NCBI GenBank assembly: GCA_021209875.1 | Contig: JAGYVD010000009.1 | Coordinates: forward strand, 682,001 to 746,000 | Reading direction: 5' to 3' | Origin: Rosellinia necatrix | Lineage: Eukaryota > Ascomycota > Sordariomycetes > Xylariales > Xylariaceae | DNA length: 64,000 nucleotides | Shown: in pieces, positions 47,871 through 64,000 of the stretch | Numbering within the stretch: the first letter of the stretch is position 1 | How the letters are laid out: every line of letters starts with the position of its first letter | Position numbers and translations under genes: made by a program | Notes under the pieces: generated by a model | The model's database searches: none | What the model was told of the DNA's origin: nothing | What the model saw: the letters and a program-made list of their open reading frames with translations, nothing else

Positions 47871-47971
47871 TCTCGATTGGTCTAGTGGTAAGGATACCTG
47901 CTTGTCATTGGAAGATCATTTATCGGTCTAAACAAGCCGCAGGTGGCCGGGGTTCGATTCCCCGATCGAGA
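47871..47971 (+). tRNA. tRNA-Asp (GTC) with intron
   Basis: Full cloverleaf. Acceptor stem TCTCGAT pairs with ATCGAGA at the 3' end. The D arm carries TCTAGTGGTA (A box). Anticodon stem CCTGC (47897-47901) pairs with GCAGG (47939-47943), and the T arm GGGG-TTCGATT-CCCC (B box) is perfect. The anticodon GTC is at 47904-47906. A 30-nt intron at about 47908-47937 sits one base 3' of the anticodon, the canonical place. The mature length is about 71 nt plus CCA. Confidence 0.93.
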
Positions 47972-48333
47972 GTTGATTGTTTTTTTTTTATTCTTCATCC
48001 CTCTTTTTCAATTTCAATCTTTGCCCTCTTCGCACGACGATTTAGGCTAGCCGCTACAGTCAGTGTATGTAAACTTCCATGTTTACTACCTACTATTTGC
48101 TTTCCAACAGAATACCTGCCAGGTATTAATTAGCCAATTAAATGCCGTACAGTCAGTCAATGGCGTATTTATTGAACAACTCGTCAGTAAGCTAATAATA
48201 ATATTGTAGAAATGACCCTAATGATTTCTTTTCGCGTTATGGCTGGTCTGTAGTGTAGCACTGAGTGATTATGGTGTAGACATGGATCATCCCTATTTGC
48301 CCATCCATCTCCCCTTTTTCTTGTCGTCCTACC
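47972..48333. other. Short intergenic between tRNA and reductase 3' end
   Basis: Nothing beyond the Pol III terminator and the probable 3' UTR of the reductase gene. Confidence 0.5.
47980..47988 (+). terminator. RNA polymerase III terminator of tRNA-Asp
   Basis: A run of nine T begins nine bases after the tRNA 3' end, the usual Pol III stop signal. Confidence 0.85.
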
Positions 48334-49771
48334 CTATAATATCAGCCCTGCTGCTCTGAACTTCTCGAAACTATCTATCCAGCTCGGGACGTGCTCCCCA
48401 TTACTCTCGAAACCCGTCTTCCTAAGCTTGTCTAGGCCCAGCTGTCTATCGAAAGTCAGCCAATAACCCACACTGTCCAATTGTCCGCTTCCGGCCCCAA
48501 CACCGCCATCAACGGCCTTCCGACATCCCTGCTGAGCGAACACGTCCCTATACTTTGCTACGTACGCCCCAGGCGTCAAGTCGCGAGCGTCCTGGGGAAG
48601 CTCGCCAGCCGCCAGGGTATTCATCTGCGCTCCGGAGTCCCCGGCGGGCCCAACGCCTGCCAAACCAAACCAGGCAGCCAACTGCGGCCAAAGCCCGCCG
48701 TAAGTGCACGGTGCTTCCTGGTCGGCGACATTGAAGAGCCGGCCGCCGCCGCATGTATCCGGGCGTAGCGAGGCGTATACCATGAAGCGCGCGATCTCCG
48801 CGGCAGAGACCGGGGAAAACAGCGAGGCGGCGCCCGCCGCCGTGCCGGGGAAGGGCACCTCGACTGCCGTGGCTCCGGGATCCCGGGCGGAGGACGGCCC
48901 GACGCCATGGTTGTGGGCATATAGGGATAGGTACTGGGCCCAGTGCAGCGCCAGGCTGAACTGGGAGCCGTTCGGTGTGAACCCGATCTTGGCCGGGTGT
49001 CAGTAATCCAGGTCCTGCAGTCATAGCTACCCAGGGTCAAAACTTACGATCGCATCCGGACAGACCTCGCACCATGTCCAGTTCCTGCCTTCGCTTGCGG
49101 CGGCAAGTAGCTCGCGGTAGGCGGGGTATACGACCGTCTTGGCGTACGCGGGCGGCAGGTTGTCGACCATGTCCTCCGTCAGGGGAGGGGTGAATGACCC
49201 CCCCGGAGTGTAAATGCCGTAGCCCTGAGCGAATCGTCAGCCTACGTAGCACTGGGGTTCCGGGCGCGGAGGGCCTTACTCGTGTCCCGCCGGGAAACGC
49301 CACGAATTGCAGGTTGGGGCTCAACAAGTTGTGGGCGTCGATCACGTTTTGGAGCATCTGTCGGTTGATGGCGACCTCCTCGACATCATCGACGACCGCG
49401 GTGAAAACTTATATATGCTTGTTAACCCCCCATACCTTGCGCATTCCATCCGTTTCCGACGTACCTAAATAAAACACATGAGTGACGGTGTGGATGTCCT
49501 CCACCGCCCGGTCCAAAGAACGCGCCAGGGCGCCTCCGCCGCCGCGACGGAGGTCGATGCCTGAGACGAGATGCAACTCTGGGCGGTTCGCGCCTGGCTC
49601 CGGCCAATGCGACTCCGCGAACTGGACCTTGCGGTTCGTCACGGCGGTGATCTTGGAGAACGCGCCCGCCTCGGGATACGAGCGCAGCAGTTGGTCTACG
49701 ACGGCCCAGCCGATGAGGCCGGATGCGCCGAAGACTATGGCATGTCGCGGTGCTCCTTCCATATTTGCCAT
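48334..49771 (-). CDS. NAD(P)-dependent reductase of the extended SDR / PRISE-like group
   Basis: Predicted 421 residues in four exons: 49771-49436, 49378-49280, 49224-49048 and 48987-48334. Near the N-terminus is the dinucleotide-binding motif GASGLIG (about 15-21) of the strand HAIVFGASGLIGWAVVDQLL. Further landmarks are HLVSGIDL, LQFVAFPGGTRGYGIY and the segment WTWCEVCPDAIIGF. These correspond in order to the family pattern of progesterone-5-beta-reductase/iridoid-synthase-like proteins (TGTKxYG, then HRPxxIxGF). The usual Lys of that loop is Arg here. Substrate unknown; fungal members act on enones in secondary metabolism. The first intron (49379-49435) removes an in-frame TAA and has a weak acceptor context, so that junction may be off by one codon. 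The start could also be the Met three codons later. Confidence 0.8.
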
Positions 49772-50166
49772 CTTAATTCGATTTCCTTCGAGCGATGAAT
49801 CAATTAATCGATCGCGCTCGTTGTTTTTATAACCCCTACTTGTTCAAAATCTAACTAGTTCGGGTCAGACCGGCTAACGAGTCTGTATCAGCATGATTCA
49901 TTCTGACGACGTTTCACGTGGCCTTGGCCGACACCCACCAGGCCTACATTAGTTTACAGGACAAAGGCAATTCCGGGTTAAACCGCGAGGGCCTATAATA
50001 ACGAGTCCAATATGCTAATACTGCGCAGACTGCGTGGATTCGCGTCTACGTATACAGATATTGCTAGGGGACTGTCTTCGATATAAACTAGGTAGGTACG
50101 CCCTCTCGTGACCCCGGATATCATCACTGAGCCCCAGTGACAAGGTCTTATTCATGGATTCCCTAA

Positions 50167-50192
50167 ATATATATATATATATATATATATAT
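50167..50192. repeat. (AT)13 microsatellite
   Basis: Uninterrupted AT dinucleotides. Confidence 0.9.
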
Positions 50193-51273
50193 TAGTGTTT
50201 TCGCGGATTGGCTTTATTATTTAGCATTCATGGATGCGCCATGTCTATTTAGTAGAGGCATATCTGTGAAGTACTTAGTAGCATTCTAACAAGTCCATAC
50301 GACATAGAATATCAAAGCCCTAATATTGGCAGATCAGATTCGTTATGTGATTTTCTCTAGACGGCCCGCTGTTTGAGGTTAATTTATTGATTAAGCGCCA
50401 TAGAGTCAATCCGACGCATAACTAGCAGATGGCTCCTCGCATGAGATTCATCTTGCCTTCGCCCGCAGTATCATGTCCTTTAGCGTCTTTCCGACAGTAT
50501 TGTTATTACATCCCGCCCAAGATCTAGTTGGCATAGAGGCACAGGAATTTGTGCTTGTTACGTCTTCGGCTAAGGGATGTACGGTACGAGAACTTTTATG
50601 ATATTCATCAGAGATACTCGGCTCGCTCCATTCTTTCAAGTTCTCTTTTGAACAACTTTTGTCGAAAAACCGCCTACCGAAGTCTTCCTCTAACGGGACC
50701 ACCTACGTAGATCCAGCAGGAAATACGCTTCTGTACCTTTTCGACGCCTACGAGTATAGTTGCGACGGTGCCGTCAAAGGATTCCCATATATGCTAGGGC
50801 AGGGGGCCATTGTTGGTTAAATCTTGACCCTATGATTGTATTTCGGTGAGGATGTCTTGGGTCGATATGAGCCGATCCTTGATGCGGACAAGTTGGAGTA
50901 AACCACCTCGAAAATGGCCGCAGTGAGTTGATATGACAAGAATCATTGGCGATGGCAGTTGGCGCGTGGCCGCTAGTTGACAAGTCCTCAAGTATTGACA
51001 CAGAGTTAGCTATCTGACGAACGCATCGGCAAATTTGGCTCCCGTCCGCTCCTCCAGGTCCTCCCGAGGAATGGAATACAGTGTTAGTAGCCGTCACACG
51101 TAGCATGAAGTGCCAGGCTTGTCACTTGAAAACGACATGGGGGGTTCACGTGATGTGGTATTGCAAGGCTGTATGTAGGTGGCCAATAATGACTTACTAG
51201 CCCCTCATCCCTTCGTGATCGATAGCGAAGACTTGGGACTCTGAACATAGAATAATTCTAGGGCTGTACAGAG

Positions 51274-51312
51274 CACACACACACACACACACACACACAC
51301 GCGCGCGCGCAC
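51274..51312. repeat. Compound (CA)n(CG)n microsatellite
   Basis: About 13 CA units run directly into five CG units, alternating purine-pyrimidine throughout, a form able to adopt Z-DNA. Confidence 0.85.
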
Positions 51313-53013
51313 AGACGCACAACCTCCCAACTTGGTTGCTTCTCTCTGACAGTTTCTGCTCGCATATCCACATCTTCGAATTTGTGAAGAAATTATGCTC
51401 GCTCCGAGCAGTGTCCCCGCTTATTGGTATTGCGTCAGTCCCACCATATGCCGCCCGTTAGTCTAAACTGACGCTTTATACGAAGTGCGCCTGTAGAGAC
51501 GGACCTTGGAATACGGAAATTCATACCCATTGCCCTATTTGTTCCCATCAATTTTGTGCCGTCTGTGATACCTGTAAGTATACCACTGTATAGATGACAT
51601 ATTTGCCACAGGGCAGTCATGTTAATCACTACGCCTATAGACACCGAAAAAACCTAGTAATACCCCTAAGCTTGGGAGTATCTAGGACTTTCCTATGTAT
51701 CTACAGCCTCCGAGTGCGGATTGCACCTTGCACGCCGCCTAGTATGACAGTATTTTATCCCTCAACTGGGCTAGCAGTTGCACAAACCTTGGGCCCTTCA
51801 TGGATTGGTACAAACTAAGATGGGTAATTATCAACGAATCATCAATTTTAGTTTGGTTACGACGACGAAGCCGTAGCTTGAGTAGATATGTAAATGCCTA
51901 GTATATTGAAGAGGTTTACCGTTATTTAACTATGTTAATCTAAACGGACCTCCGAAGCTCATTTGGGCTTCAGGTTCTTAAAAATTGTCTAGGTAGGCTA
52001 GTCTGTTGTTTGCGAGCGAGTCGACGGCGAGAGTTATCATACTTCAGAGACAGGTGAGAATAGTTGAGAGCGGAAGCGCGTCACAGCCTTGCGCAACCGG
52101 TTTGGTTTGATAAATATTGAGGCCACAATGATGACAAGCCTTACTAGTCCATTAACCTTACAGTTATTGCCTATGTTACAGTCTGTACTACTGGTAGGCT
52201 TAGAAATGATTTATATTGTTGCACAAGGAGGGAAGTTCCTTCTGTCATGTAGTCGTCAGCTATTCTGGCTTATATACATGGTCCTTAGGTCCGTGGTAGG
52301 TGGAGACCCGGAGGCGGGACTTGGTTCCGTGACAGCCTATGCCTAATCACTTAGTGATACTATTCTATAAAAAAAAAAAACCCGCCAAGAAACACTTCCA
52401 TGTTGCGACTATATAGTATACGCCATGTCTACGATGCTGAATTATTCTCTTCATGGCGAACCCTTCTGCTGTCGAACAAGAATAGGCAAAGCTGAAGGTA
52501 ATACTCCCGTACTCAACTAACCCCACGATAATATATATAGGCACATAGGGGATCGCCAAGGCGGTCTTTTGAGTCGTACAACTGGATACGAAATACTTCA
52601 CGCTGGGTGTACTGGGCGCGACACACGATGGCGATATCGACCCAGAGCGAAGGAGCGGGAAAGAACTACGAGGCATGTACATCGTACAATATACCAAGGC
52701 GCGTGTTGTATTTAGGGGTATGTGTGTTACAATCATGATACCGATAGTGTTAATTTATATTTTTAGGGAATTATGCGAATGGCGGAAGAATTGACTAATT
52801 AATTAAGCACAGATAACATGTATATTATAAAGCAGGTTGGTGCGTGGTGTGCGACCTTCACAGCAATACGTATTCTCCGTTTTGAATACCGTGGAACTGC
52901 AAATTCTTTGCCTGTCTGGCCGCGGGGCAACATCCAGCAATGGACACGGGAGTCCCAGTTGTTCGGGAGAAATAAAGGGATGTTGAAATGTTCCAAGTTC
53001 CAACAACTCATGC

Positions 53014-55653
53014 TCATTCACCGACCTCCCGATGTCCTCTGCTCAGTCTGTATATCAGTCGTTCTCGCCAGGCCCACGTTGCAGCGAATAGCGCCCCAGG
53101 CCCGATGAACTGGAGCGCGAATAGAATCGCCAGCATTACGTTCCTGGCATCGCGGGTTGGTATGTAGCCAAGTCTGCGCATCTCGAAAACGGAATGAAGG
53201 CAATGAGAGCAGACCATAATGGTCACCAGGCGCTCACCGTCCGCAAGAGCCGGAACGTACATGTTTGCCGTGGCACCAAATGCAAACAGAACTAAGTATA
53301 GCCGTGTAAGGTATGGGTAATCTTTGTCCAGGTAGGCACCCATGTGCGTCCGATCAGGCTCTAATTCGGCGTGGTGGTCCGACACCTTGTTCGCGTTTGC
53401 CAGGCCCCATATGATGACCGCAATGACAAGTGGTTGCCACTGAAACACGCTAGCTATGTAGGCCGCGGGAATCGTGGTATATAATTGCAAGCCAATGAAG
53501 AAGAGGGACACGCCGTAGACCATAAATGTTCCTGTCAATACAGCCTTGGCGGCCGAGACTGGTAGCGGCCTCCCTGCTGGTGAGGTGTACCTTGTTCTGC
53601 TCGAGTTGCAAGCAGCGAGTATGAAGTATAGTGGGACAACACCTGCTTTTCTTGAGGCTGCCAGCACTGCAGAAAAGAATATTGCAACATGCCTGAACAA
53701 GAAAAAGGATGAGTAAGATATATTGGAGGGTAGGAACGGAGTCTTACCGTGACCCTATAGTTCTGTGATTTCCTCGTCGGTATCCTTCGACATTCCATAT
53801 AAAAATCATTGGAAATAGAGACATTTCAAATGAGAGGGGGTTTGTCTTCCCACTTGCTATCGTGGGTGTCGAAGAATGCCATTGGCTGGCTGCATGGATG
53901 CACTTCATGATGTAGGTTGGATGAATGAAATATTGAGGGGTGACGGAGTAAAGGAAGTATACCAAGTACCAAAGTACCATGCAAACTCTTACTATCCACA
54001 CATCTTTCAATATATTTGCCGGTAACTCATCTTCATAAGGTACGTATCGAGGCCGTCGTGGTACCTGGAATGATTCAATGCATCGGGCCTGGGTTGTATT
54101 GTCGCCCACTAATGCTAGAATGGCATCATCTGTCAGATGGGGAATAACAAACTTAGCGAGAAGGGGTGAAAATAAGCTTTGCATCGCGTCGAATTCTTGC
54201 ATCTTTGTAGCATGACTGATAAGGTGCCTGGTTCGGGTCTCTTGGACGTGCTGTGTCTCGGCGAAGATATCCTGGAAATCCCAGGTTGAGAGACGGACTT
54301 GAGATTGACCTAGCTTCCGTTGAAGCGCGCTAAAAAGAGCGGCTGCATCTTCAACAGCAGCCGAACCCCCATTGCCACTGATGGGATTGAGCTTCCAATT
54401 ACTGTCAGCGTGCCGCAAATTTGAACTACTACTGGAACGCTTTACCTTGTGGCTCGCATCGCCTATAGTCATAATACGTTGGAAATACCAGCGCTTCCAT
54501 TGGTACTCATGTAATGGGGTCAGTGTGGCCATGATTTTATTTTCGTAGACGTCTTTGAAGGTATCTTGTTCGTTGAGGCGGTCTCCGAAATGCTCTTCGG
54601 CGAGCCGTCGTTCGTCCTCGGCGGTGTACCTGGGTATTTCCTTTCCATACATCACCCGAGTGTTCTTGGCGTTTAAAAACCAGTAGACTTTCTCGGAGCC
54701 TGCTAAAATCAAGTAACTGTGCCCATTACCCAAGACTAGGTGGTTGGTTGACGGCTTTATGCCCGGGGTGAGGCGCGACATTCCAAAAATGCATTTATAA
54801 CTACATTGCACCTCTTGCGGAATGCGGTGAATACGTCAGTCGGTAAAAGGTAAAACAACCACCTGGTCATGAGGTACTCACTAGAATATTCGTCACGATC
54901 AAATGTTCCTGGAGAAATGCTTTTCCCAAGCTGATGCATTGCTTTTCGTACTGAGCTGTGCATCCCATCTGCTCCGATAACAATGTCGCCTGCATAACTA
55001 CAGCCATCTTGTGTGAAGACCTGAACTCCATCTTCATAGGTCTGAATGCTAACTAATCTTTTCTTTACCAAAACCTTTTCCTTCTGTCCTAAATTATCGT
55101 ATAACGCCCTTAGCAGAATTTGACGCTCGATAAAAATAACTGGGTACCCGTGCCTAGAAGCAATTATTCAAGGGACCGCGATAGAATAACACGAATGAGT
55201 AAAATACCTTCTTTCTAACCCATCGGACAGGCCGTAGAAGCTAAAAATAGCCTCACCTTTCTGGTTTCGATAGAAGACATGATTAACAGTTTCCTTGAGT
55301 GAATCTCGTAGTACGTTCCCTTTCCATGCTAGTCAATTACCATACTACTAAAAAGTTTCAATGGTCTTATACGCACTAAGGAAGCTATCAGTACTGCGGC
55401 CGCACAGCTGCAATATGGGAATAAATGAAAGAACTTGCCAGCAGCCAATCTGATCAAGAATGCGAGCGAACTGTGGGTAGATCGCGATGCTCGCGCCAAG
55501 TTGAGGAGCAATCTTCTCGTAAGCCTCCAGGACGACAAAATCAATGCCGGCGCGCTCAAGCATATTCGCCAACGACAGGCCGGCTACACCACCGCCCACA
55601 ATCACAATTCTGGTGGAAGCCTTTCGCTCCACCCTGTCGTACGGGGGATCCAT
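53014..55653 (-). CDS. FAD-dependent monooxygenase fused to a multi-pass membrane domain (PaxM-like)
   Basis: Predicted 786 residues, six exons: 55653-55377, 55328-55208, 55153-54882, 54813-54446, 54391-53748 and 53692-53014, all junctions in frame. The N-terminal half is a group-A flavoprotein hydroxylase/epoxidase. It has GxGxxG in IVIVGGGVAGLSLA (20-25), the DG motif GADGMHSSVR (193-202), GD motif GDASHK (341-346) and 'NPISGNGGSAAVEDAAAL' after it. This is the arrangement of PaxM-type epoxidases of indole-diterpene and meroterpenoid pathways. From about residue 475 on there are several hydrophobic helices (VWIVRVCMVLWYLVYFLYSV, FEMSLFPMIFIWNVEGYRRGN and others), making a C-terminal domain of about 310 residues with five or more membrane spans. 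An upstream in-frame ATG at 55824 exists, but 55653 fits the family. No prenyltransferase or cyclase gene is adjacent. Confidence 0.82.
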
Positions 55654-58324
55654 GCGTAGCGCCAACGGGGTTGATGATCGTGAGCAAGGGTATAAACAGG
55701 GCACTTGCAGTGGGTGGTAACAGAGATAAGGAGGGAGCGCTAAATGGGGGGCCAGGGTTAAATACACTTGTAGGGCTGACGGGTAGTTATGTTTGTGGAC
55801 CTCAAAGGGGAAAGCCCCTGTCATAAGCTGAAAGTGTGACCACGTGCATGTACATATGCAGTTGGAATAACTGCAGATTTCGGCTCAATAGTCACACTCT
55901 TATAGCCTATCAAAGAAAAGCTTTGAACTCATCTACTTCGTATGTACCTCCGGACATTAGAATCCAACTCTACGTTAACCCCTCCCGATATATACTCACA
56001 TTTGTTCCTTGGCATTGGAGAGCATGATATCAAACAAACCAGCCATGGCGGAATATACCGCTTCATGCAGGACAGCCTTCGCACTGATAACCTGGCTACC
56101 GACTAAAGTCTAGACTCCACAAGTGGTAAGCAATGTCTCACATAGGTGCGAAGACAATTACACAAAAAGATAGTCACTCCGTCTTCTAATTTGTAAGCTG
56201 ACTAACAGCCTAATACATACGGAATAGCGGAGATATCATTCGACGATACAAGAGCCTCCGAAAAGACCTTGCTGGTATGTTTGCATTTTATCCTCTTATA
56301 CGCGTGGTAATTACATTCGGTCAAACTTTCATTAGTTTCCTTGTACCTGCTTCAGCGAGTATGAATCAATGAATGAGGCTTTATATGGAAAGATTTGTTA
56401 CTTTGGTTGTCTTTATCCCTAACAGGGATGAAGATGTGCTGAGTACGCGGTTTCAGCGGGGTGGCTCATAAACATTTTCCTATTATTAGATCAAGCCATG
56501 AACAAGTGGTGCCAATGTCTTCTTTGTGCAACGTTTCTGAAGGGAAACTAAAGAAAGCTAAGGTGTTCATCAAAGGGGCTAAAACAAGAAACTCGAAAGG
56601 TAGGGTTGATAGTGTGGGCCTTAAACCTCTGACAACGAAGTTCACGAGTCGTCTAAGGCTTTCATATGACTAATAGCGTATTGACAGAGGGGCCGAGGAC
56701 TCTATAGGAAAATTCTCACTACCCATAACTGAGAGAAATCTGGTAATAGTAAAAATGGTATTAATTAATGTGGGATTTAAAATGTTATCGATTTATTTGC
56801 GTTGCACCATTATGAAGCTATTATTTATTAAGTTATCTTAGTAAGAGTAGAAATATCAGTGGTCGGTCTATTGATTAGGTTCTACTCCTAACTAGGCCAG
56901 CACCCACACGGACCAGTCCGGCCAGGACCCCTATAAAGGGCCCTGTTCGCGACGCGTTCGTTGCGTGCGGGTTTTCCTTCGTCACCTCACTTTTCCACCT
57001 CCCACGAAGGGGGTGGTCTTTAGTGGTGGTCGGGAGGTTTTTTGTCCGGCCGCAGCCTTTGAGCGCCCTGAAAGTTACAGCCATACAAAAAATCCTCCTT
57101 AGCCTTGGCCTATCTGGAGTGCGAGTATGGGCAGTTATCCGAAGACCTGGCTAGTGGCCGGCGACTCCCTCAGGCACGCCCCCCGGGCAACGCCCTTTAG
57201 GCAAGGGACGCGCACGCAGGCCTTCGTTTAAAGGCTCACACTCCCCCGACTTGAACCGGACCATTGGCGTGAGTTTGGACAGCTATTCGAAGCCTAGCGT
57301 AGGTGGCCAGACCTCCCACGGAGGCGCACTGCACCGCTAGGCCTTCGTTTAGAGGCTCACGCTCCCCCCACCAATATACGCCTTCTACCAACCTGTGCTG
57401 CCGTGTAAAGTGTAGATGTAAGGTATTACCGTATCATCCATCCCAGTACCTTGGGTGCCCTACTGTGCCCTGCCCTGCGGCGGAGATAATAGTTGTCGCG
57501 CCACACCTTGTTATACCTCCCCAACCGTCCCATCGCAACTGTAGTCTGATCTGAGGGTTTGGTGGTAGTAACGGGTTTAATACAGGGTTGTGCGCCCTCA
57601 AAGGACTTGCAGTTTCGTTTACGACGTGAGAAGGTCGGATTTTGCCTATTCTAGATGGTCTGCCGTGGGGGCTAGACACAATCTGGCCATGTTCGAGGGG
57701 GCTCCGTCAAGATGATTCTAACGGGGATCATAGTGTGAGTAGGAGGTTGATGAGCAATTGATGTGATTGGTAAGTGGGGAGACATTAAGATTAGCGCCAT
57801 ACAATCTGAAGAATGGTTATTTACTGCCAGGGTTATCAAGTTTGAGCAGCAAGCATGGGAGTAAATATTATGTTCATGCTTCCCGCTCCGATATGACAAT
57901 CATAGCATCCGGCCGGCTTGATGGTAGTCAGTCGCGTCGACTAAGTGCCGACACCATGAATCTCGCCCATCTCTATAGCGTGTGAGTTGGTGGGGCTAAG
58001 TGGTGTGTGGAATCGTAGAGTTGAACGGTAGAGGGAGCGATGTCCTGCAGGGTATGTTTGTGATGAATATAGAATATCCTAAATAACGGTTTTGGTAACA
58101 AGCTTATAACGCCGGGAAAGGTAAATGGCATTTTGAAACATCTACGCTGTGCACGCCAACGAAACCGCAAGCAAGCATGTGTATTATCCACGTGCAGACG
58201 ATCATCAGTACCGAATAATAAACGGCCGTGCGACTGCCTAACCAGCGGATAAAGTTTCGATATATGTTCTACCTGTCTGCCCAAGCGCTTCTAAGTGTCA
58301 GCTATCGTCCCGCCAGCTTCCTCC
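55654..58324. other. Gene-poor stretch with a tandem repeat relic
   Basis: 2.7 kb. It is AT-rich to about 56880, then has a GC-richer block (56880-57640) that contains an imperfect tandem duplication. The frame at 56461-56673 and the minus frame 56875-57084 have no recognisable identity; the latter has the look of a repeated-element fragment. Confidence 0.5.
57125..57369. repeat. Imperfect tandem duplication, possible mobile-element relic
   Basis: Unit 1 (about 57125-57250) and unit 2 (about 57273-57369) share GTxTGGxCAGxTATxCGAAG near their starts and AGGCCTTCGTTTAxAGGCTC at their ends. Many differences are C/T or G/A. Unit 1 carries an extra GC-rich 30-40 bp insert around GGGCAACGCCC. No terminal repeats or coding region were found, so the element class is unknown. 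Confidence 0.5.

Positions 58325-64000
<5,676 letters not shown>

Larger units (their letters stand above)
49772..53013. other. Long gene-poor stretch
   Basis: 3.2 kb, AT-rich in parts. It contains (TA)n at 50167-50192 and (CA)n(CG)n at 51274-51312. Minus-strand frames at 50448-50702 and 50774-51106 and the frames at 52089-52346 and 52365-52736 could not be linked into a gene. They may be remnants or noise. Confidence 0.5.

Noticed and set aside
50448..51106. Possible remnant of a Zn2Cys6-type regulator near the FAD monooxygenase (CxC and a weak helix pattern)
   Set aside because: No Zn2Cys6 cluster, no joinable exons, and the resemblance is too faint to claim.
57125..57369. CRISPR-like or LTR structure
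   Set aside because: Only two unequal diverged units; no regular spacers, terminal repeats or primer-binding site.

Overview
The window is nuclear DNA of a filamentous ascomycete (Pezizomycotina, most likely a Sordariomycete). Genes are split by short introns (about 50-95 nt, GT..AG, CTAAC-like branch points). Protein families are typical of moulds: fungal glucosylceramidase, ApsB/Mto1, an NLR with an alpha/beta-hydrolase head, LacZ-type GH2 and a PaxM-like flavoprotein. Gene spacing is loose, and intergenic DNA is full of microsatellites and short TAGGTACCTA-type palindromes. Gene models were spliced by hand; every multi-exon model below keeps one open frame across its junctions. No database search was possible.

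Layout. 0-3.6 kb: no convincing gene. 3.7-6.1 kb (-): GH5 glucosylceramidase/steryl-glucosidase. 7.2-11.5 kb (+): SKI3. 12.6-13.7 kb (+): repeat protein ending in an SRWA motif. 15.8-16.3 kb (-): small single-pass membrane protein. 18.7-20.5 kb (+): cytochrome P450. 21.7-23.1 kb (+): secreted GH5 enzyme. 23.9-25.7 kb (+): CCCH/FG-repeat nucleoporin. 26.1-26.7 kb (-): ribosomal protein uS10 with a 5' UTR intron. 27.5-29.6 kb (+): CUE-domain ASCC2/Cue3 homologue. 29.6-34.7 kb (-): two paralogous trypsin-like proteins, one with C2H2 fingers, and a tiny predicted gene between them. 36.3-41.0 kb (-): ApsB/Mto1 microtubule-organising protein. 42.8-46.0 kb (-): NLR-type protein (SesB-like hydrolase plus NACHT). 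47.9 kb (+): intron-containing tRNA-Asp. 48.3-49.8 kb (-): PRISE-like short-chain reductase. 53.0-55.7 kb (-): FAD monooxygenase fused to a multi-pass membrane domain. 58.3-61.7 kb (-): GH2 beta-galactosidase. 61.7-64 kb: no gene, with a C-rich telomere-like tract.

Core housekeeping genes (SKI3, uS10, ASCC2 homologue, nucleoporin, ApsB, tRNA) are interleaved with accessory ones. SKI3 (exosome-linked mRNA decay) and the ASCC2/Cue3 homologue (collided-ribosome quality control) both act in translation surveillance, but nothing shows co-regulation. The most interesting stretch is 29.6-46 kb. There, a same-strand group of two catalytically complete trypsin-like paralogues and a small novel ORF lies 8 kb (one housekeeping gene) from an NLR. 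Fungal NLRs and their associated enzymes mediate non-self recognition, so this may be an uncharacterised immunity or incompatibility neighbourhood. That link is inference from content and proximity only.
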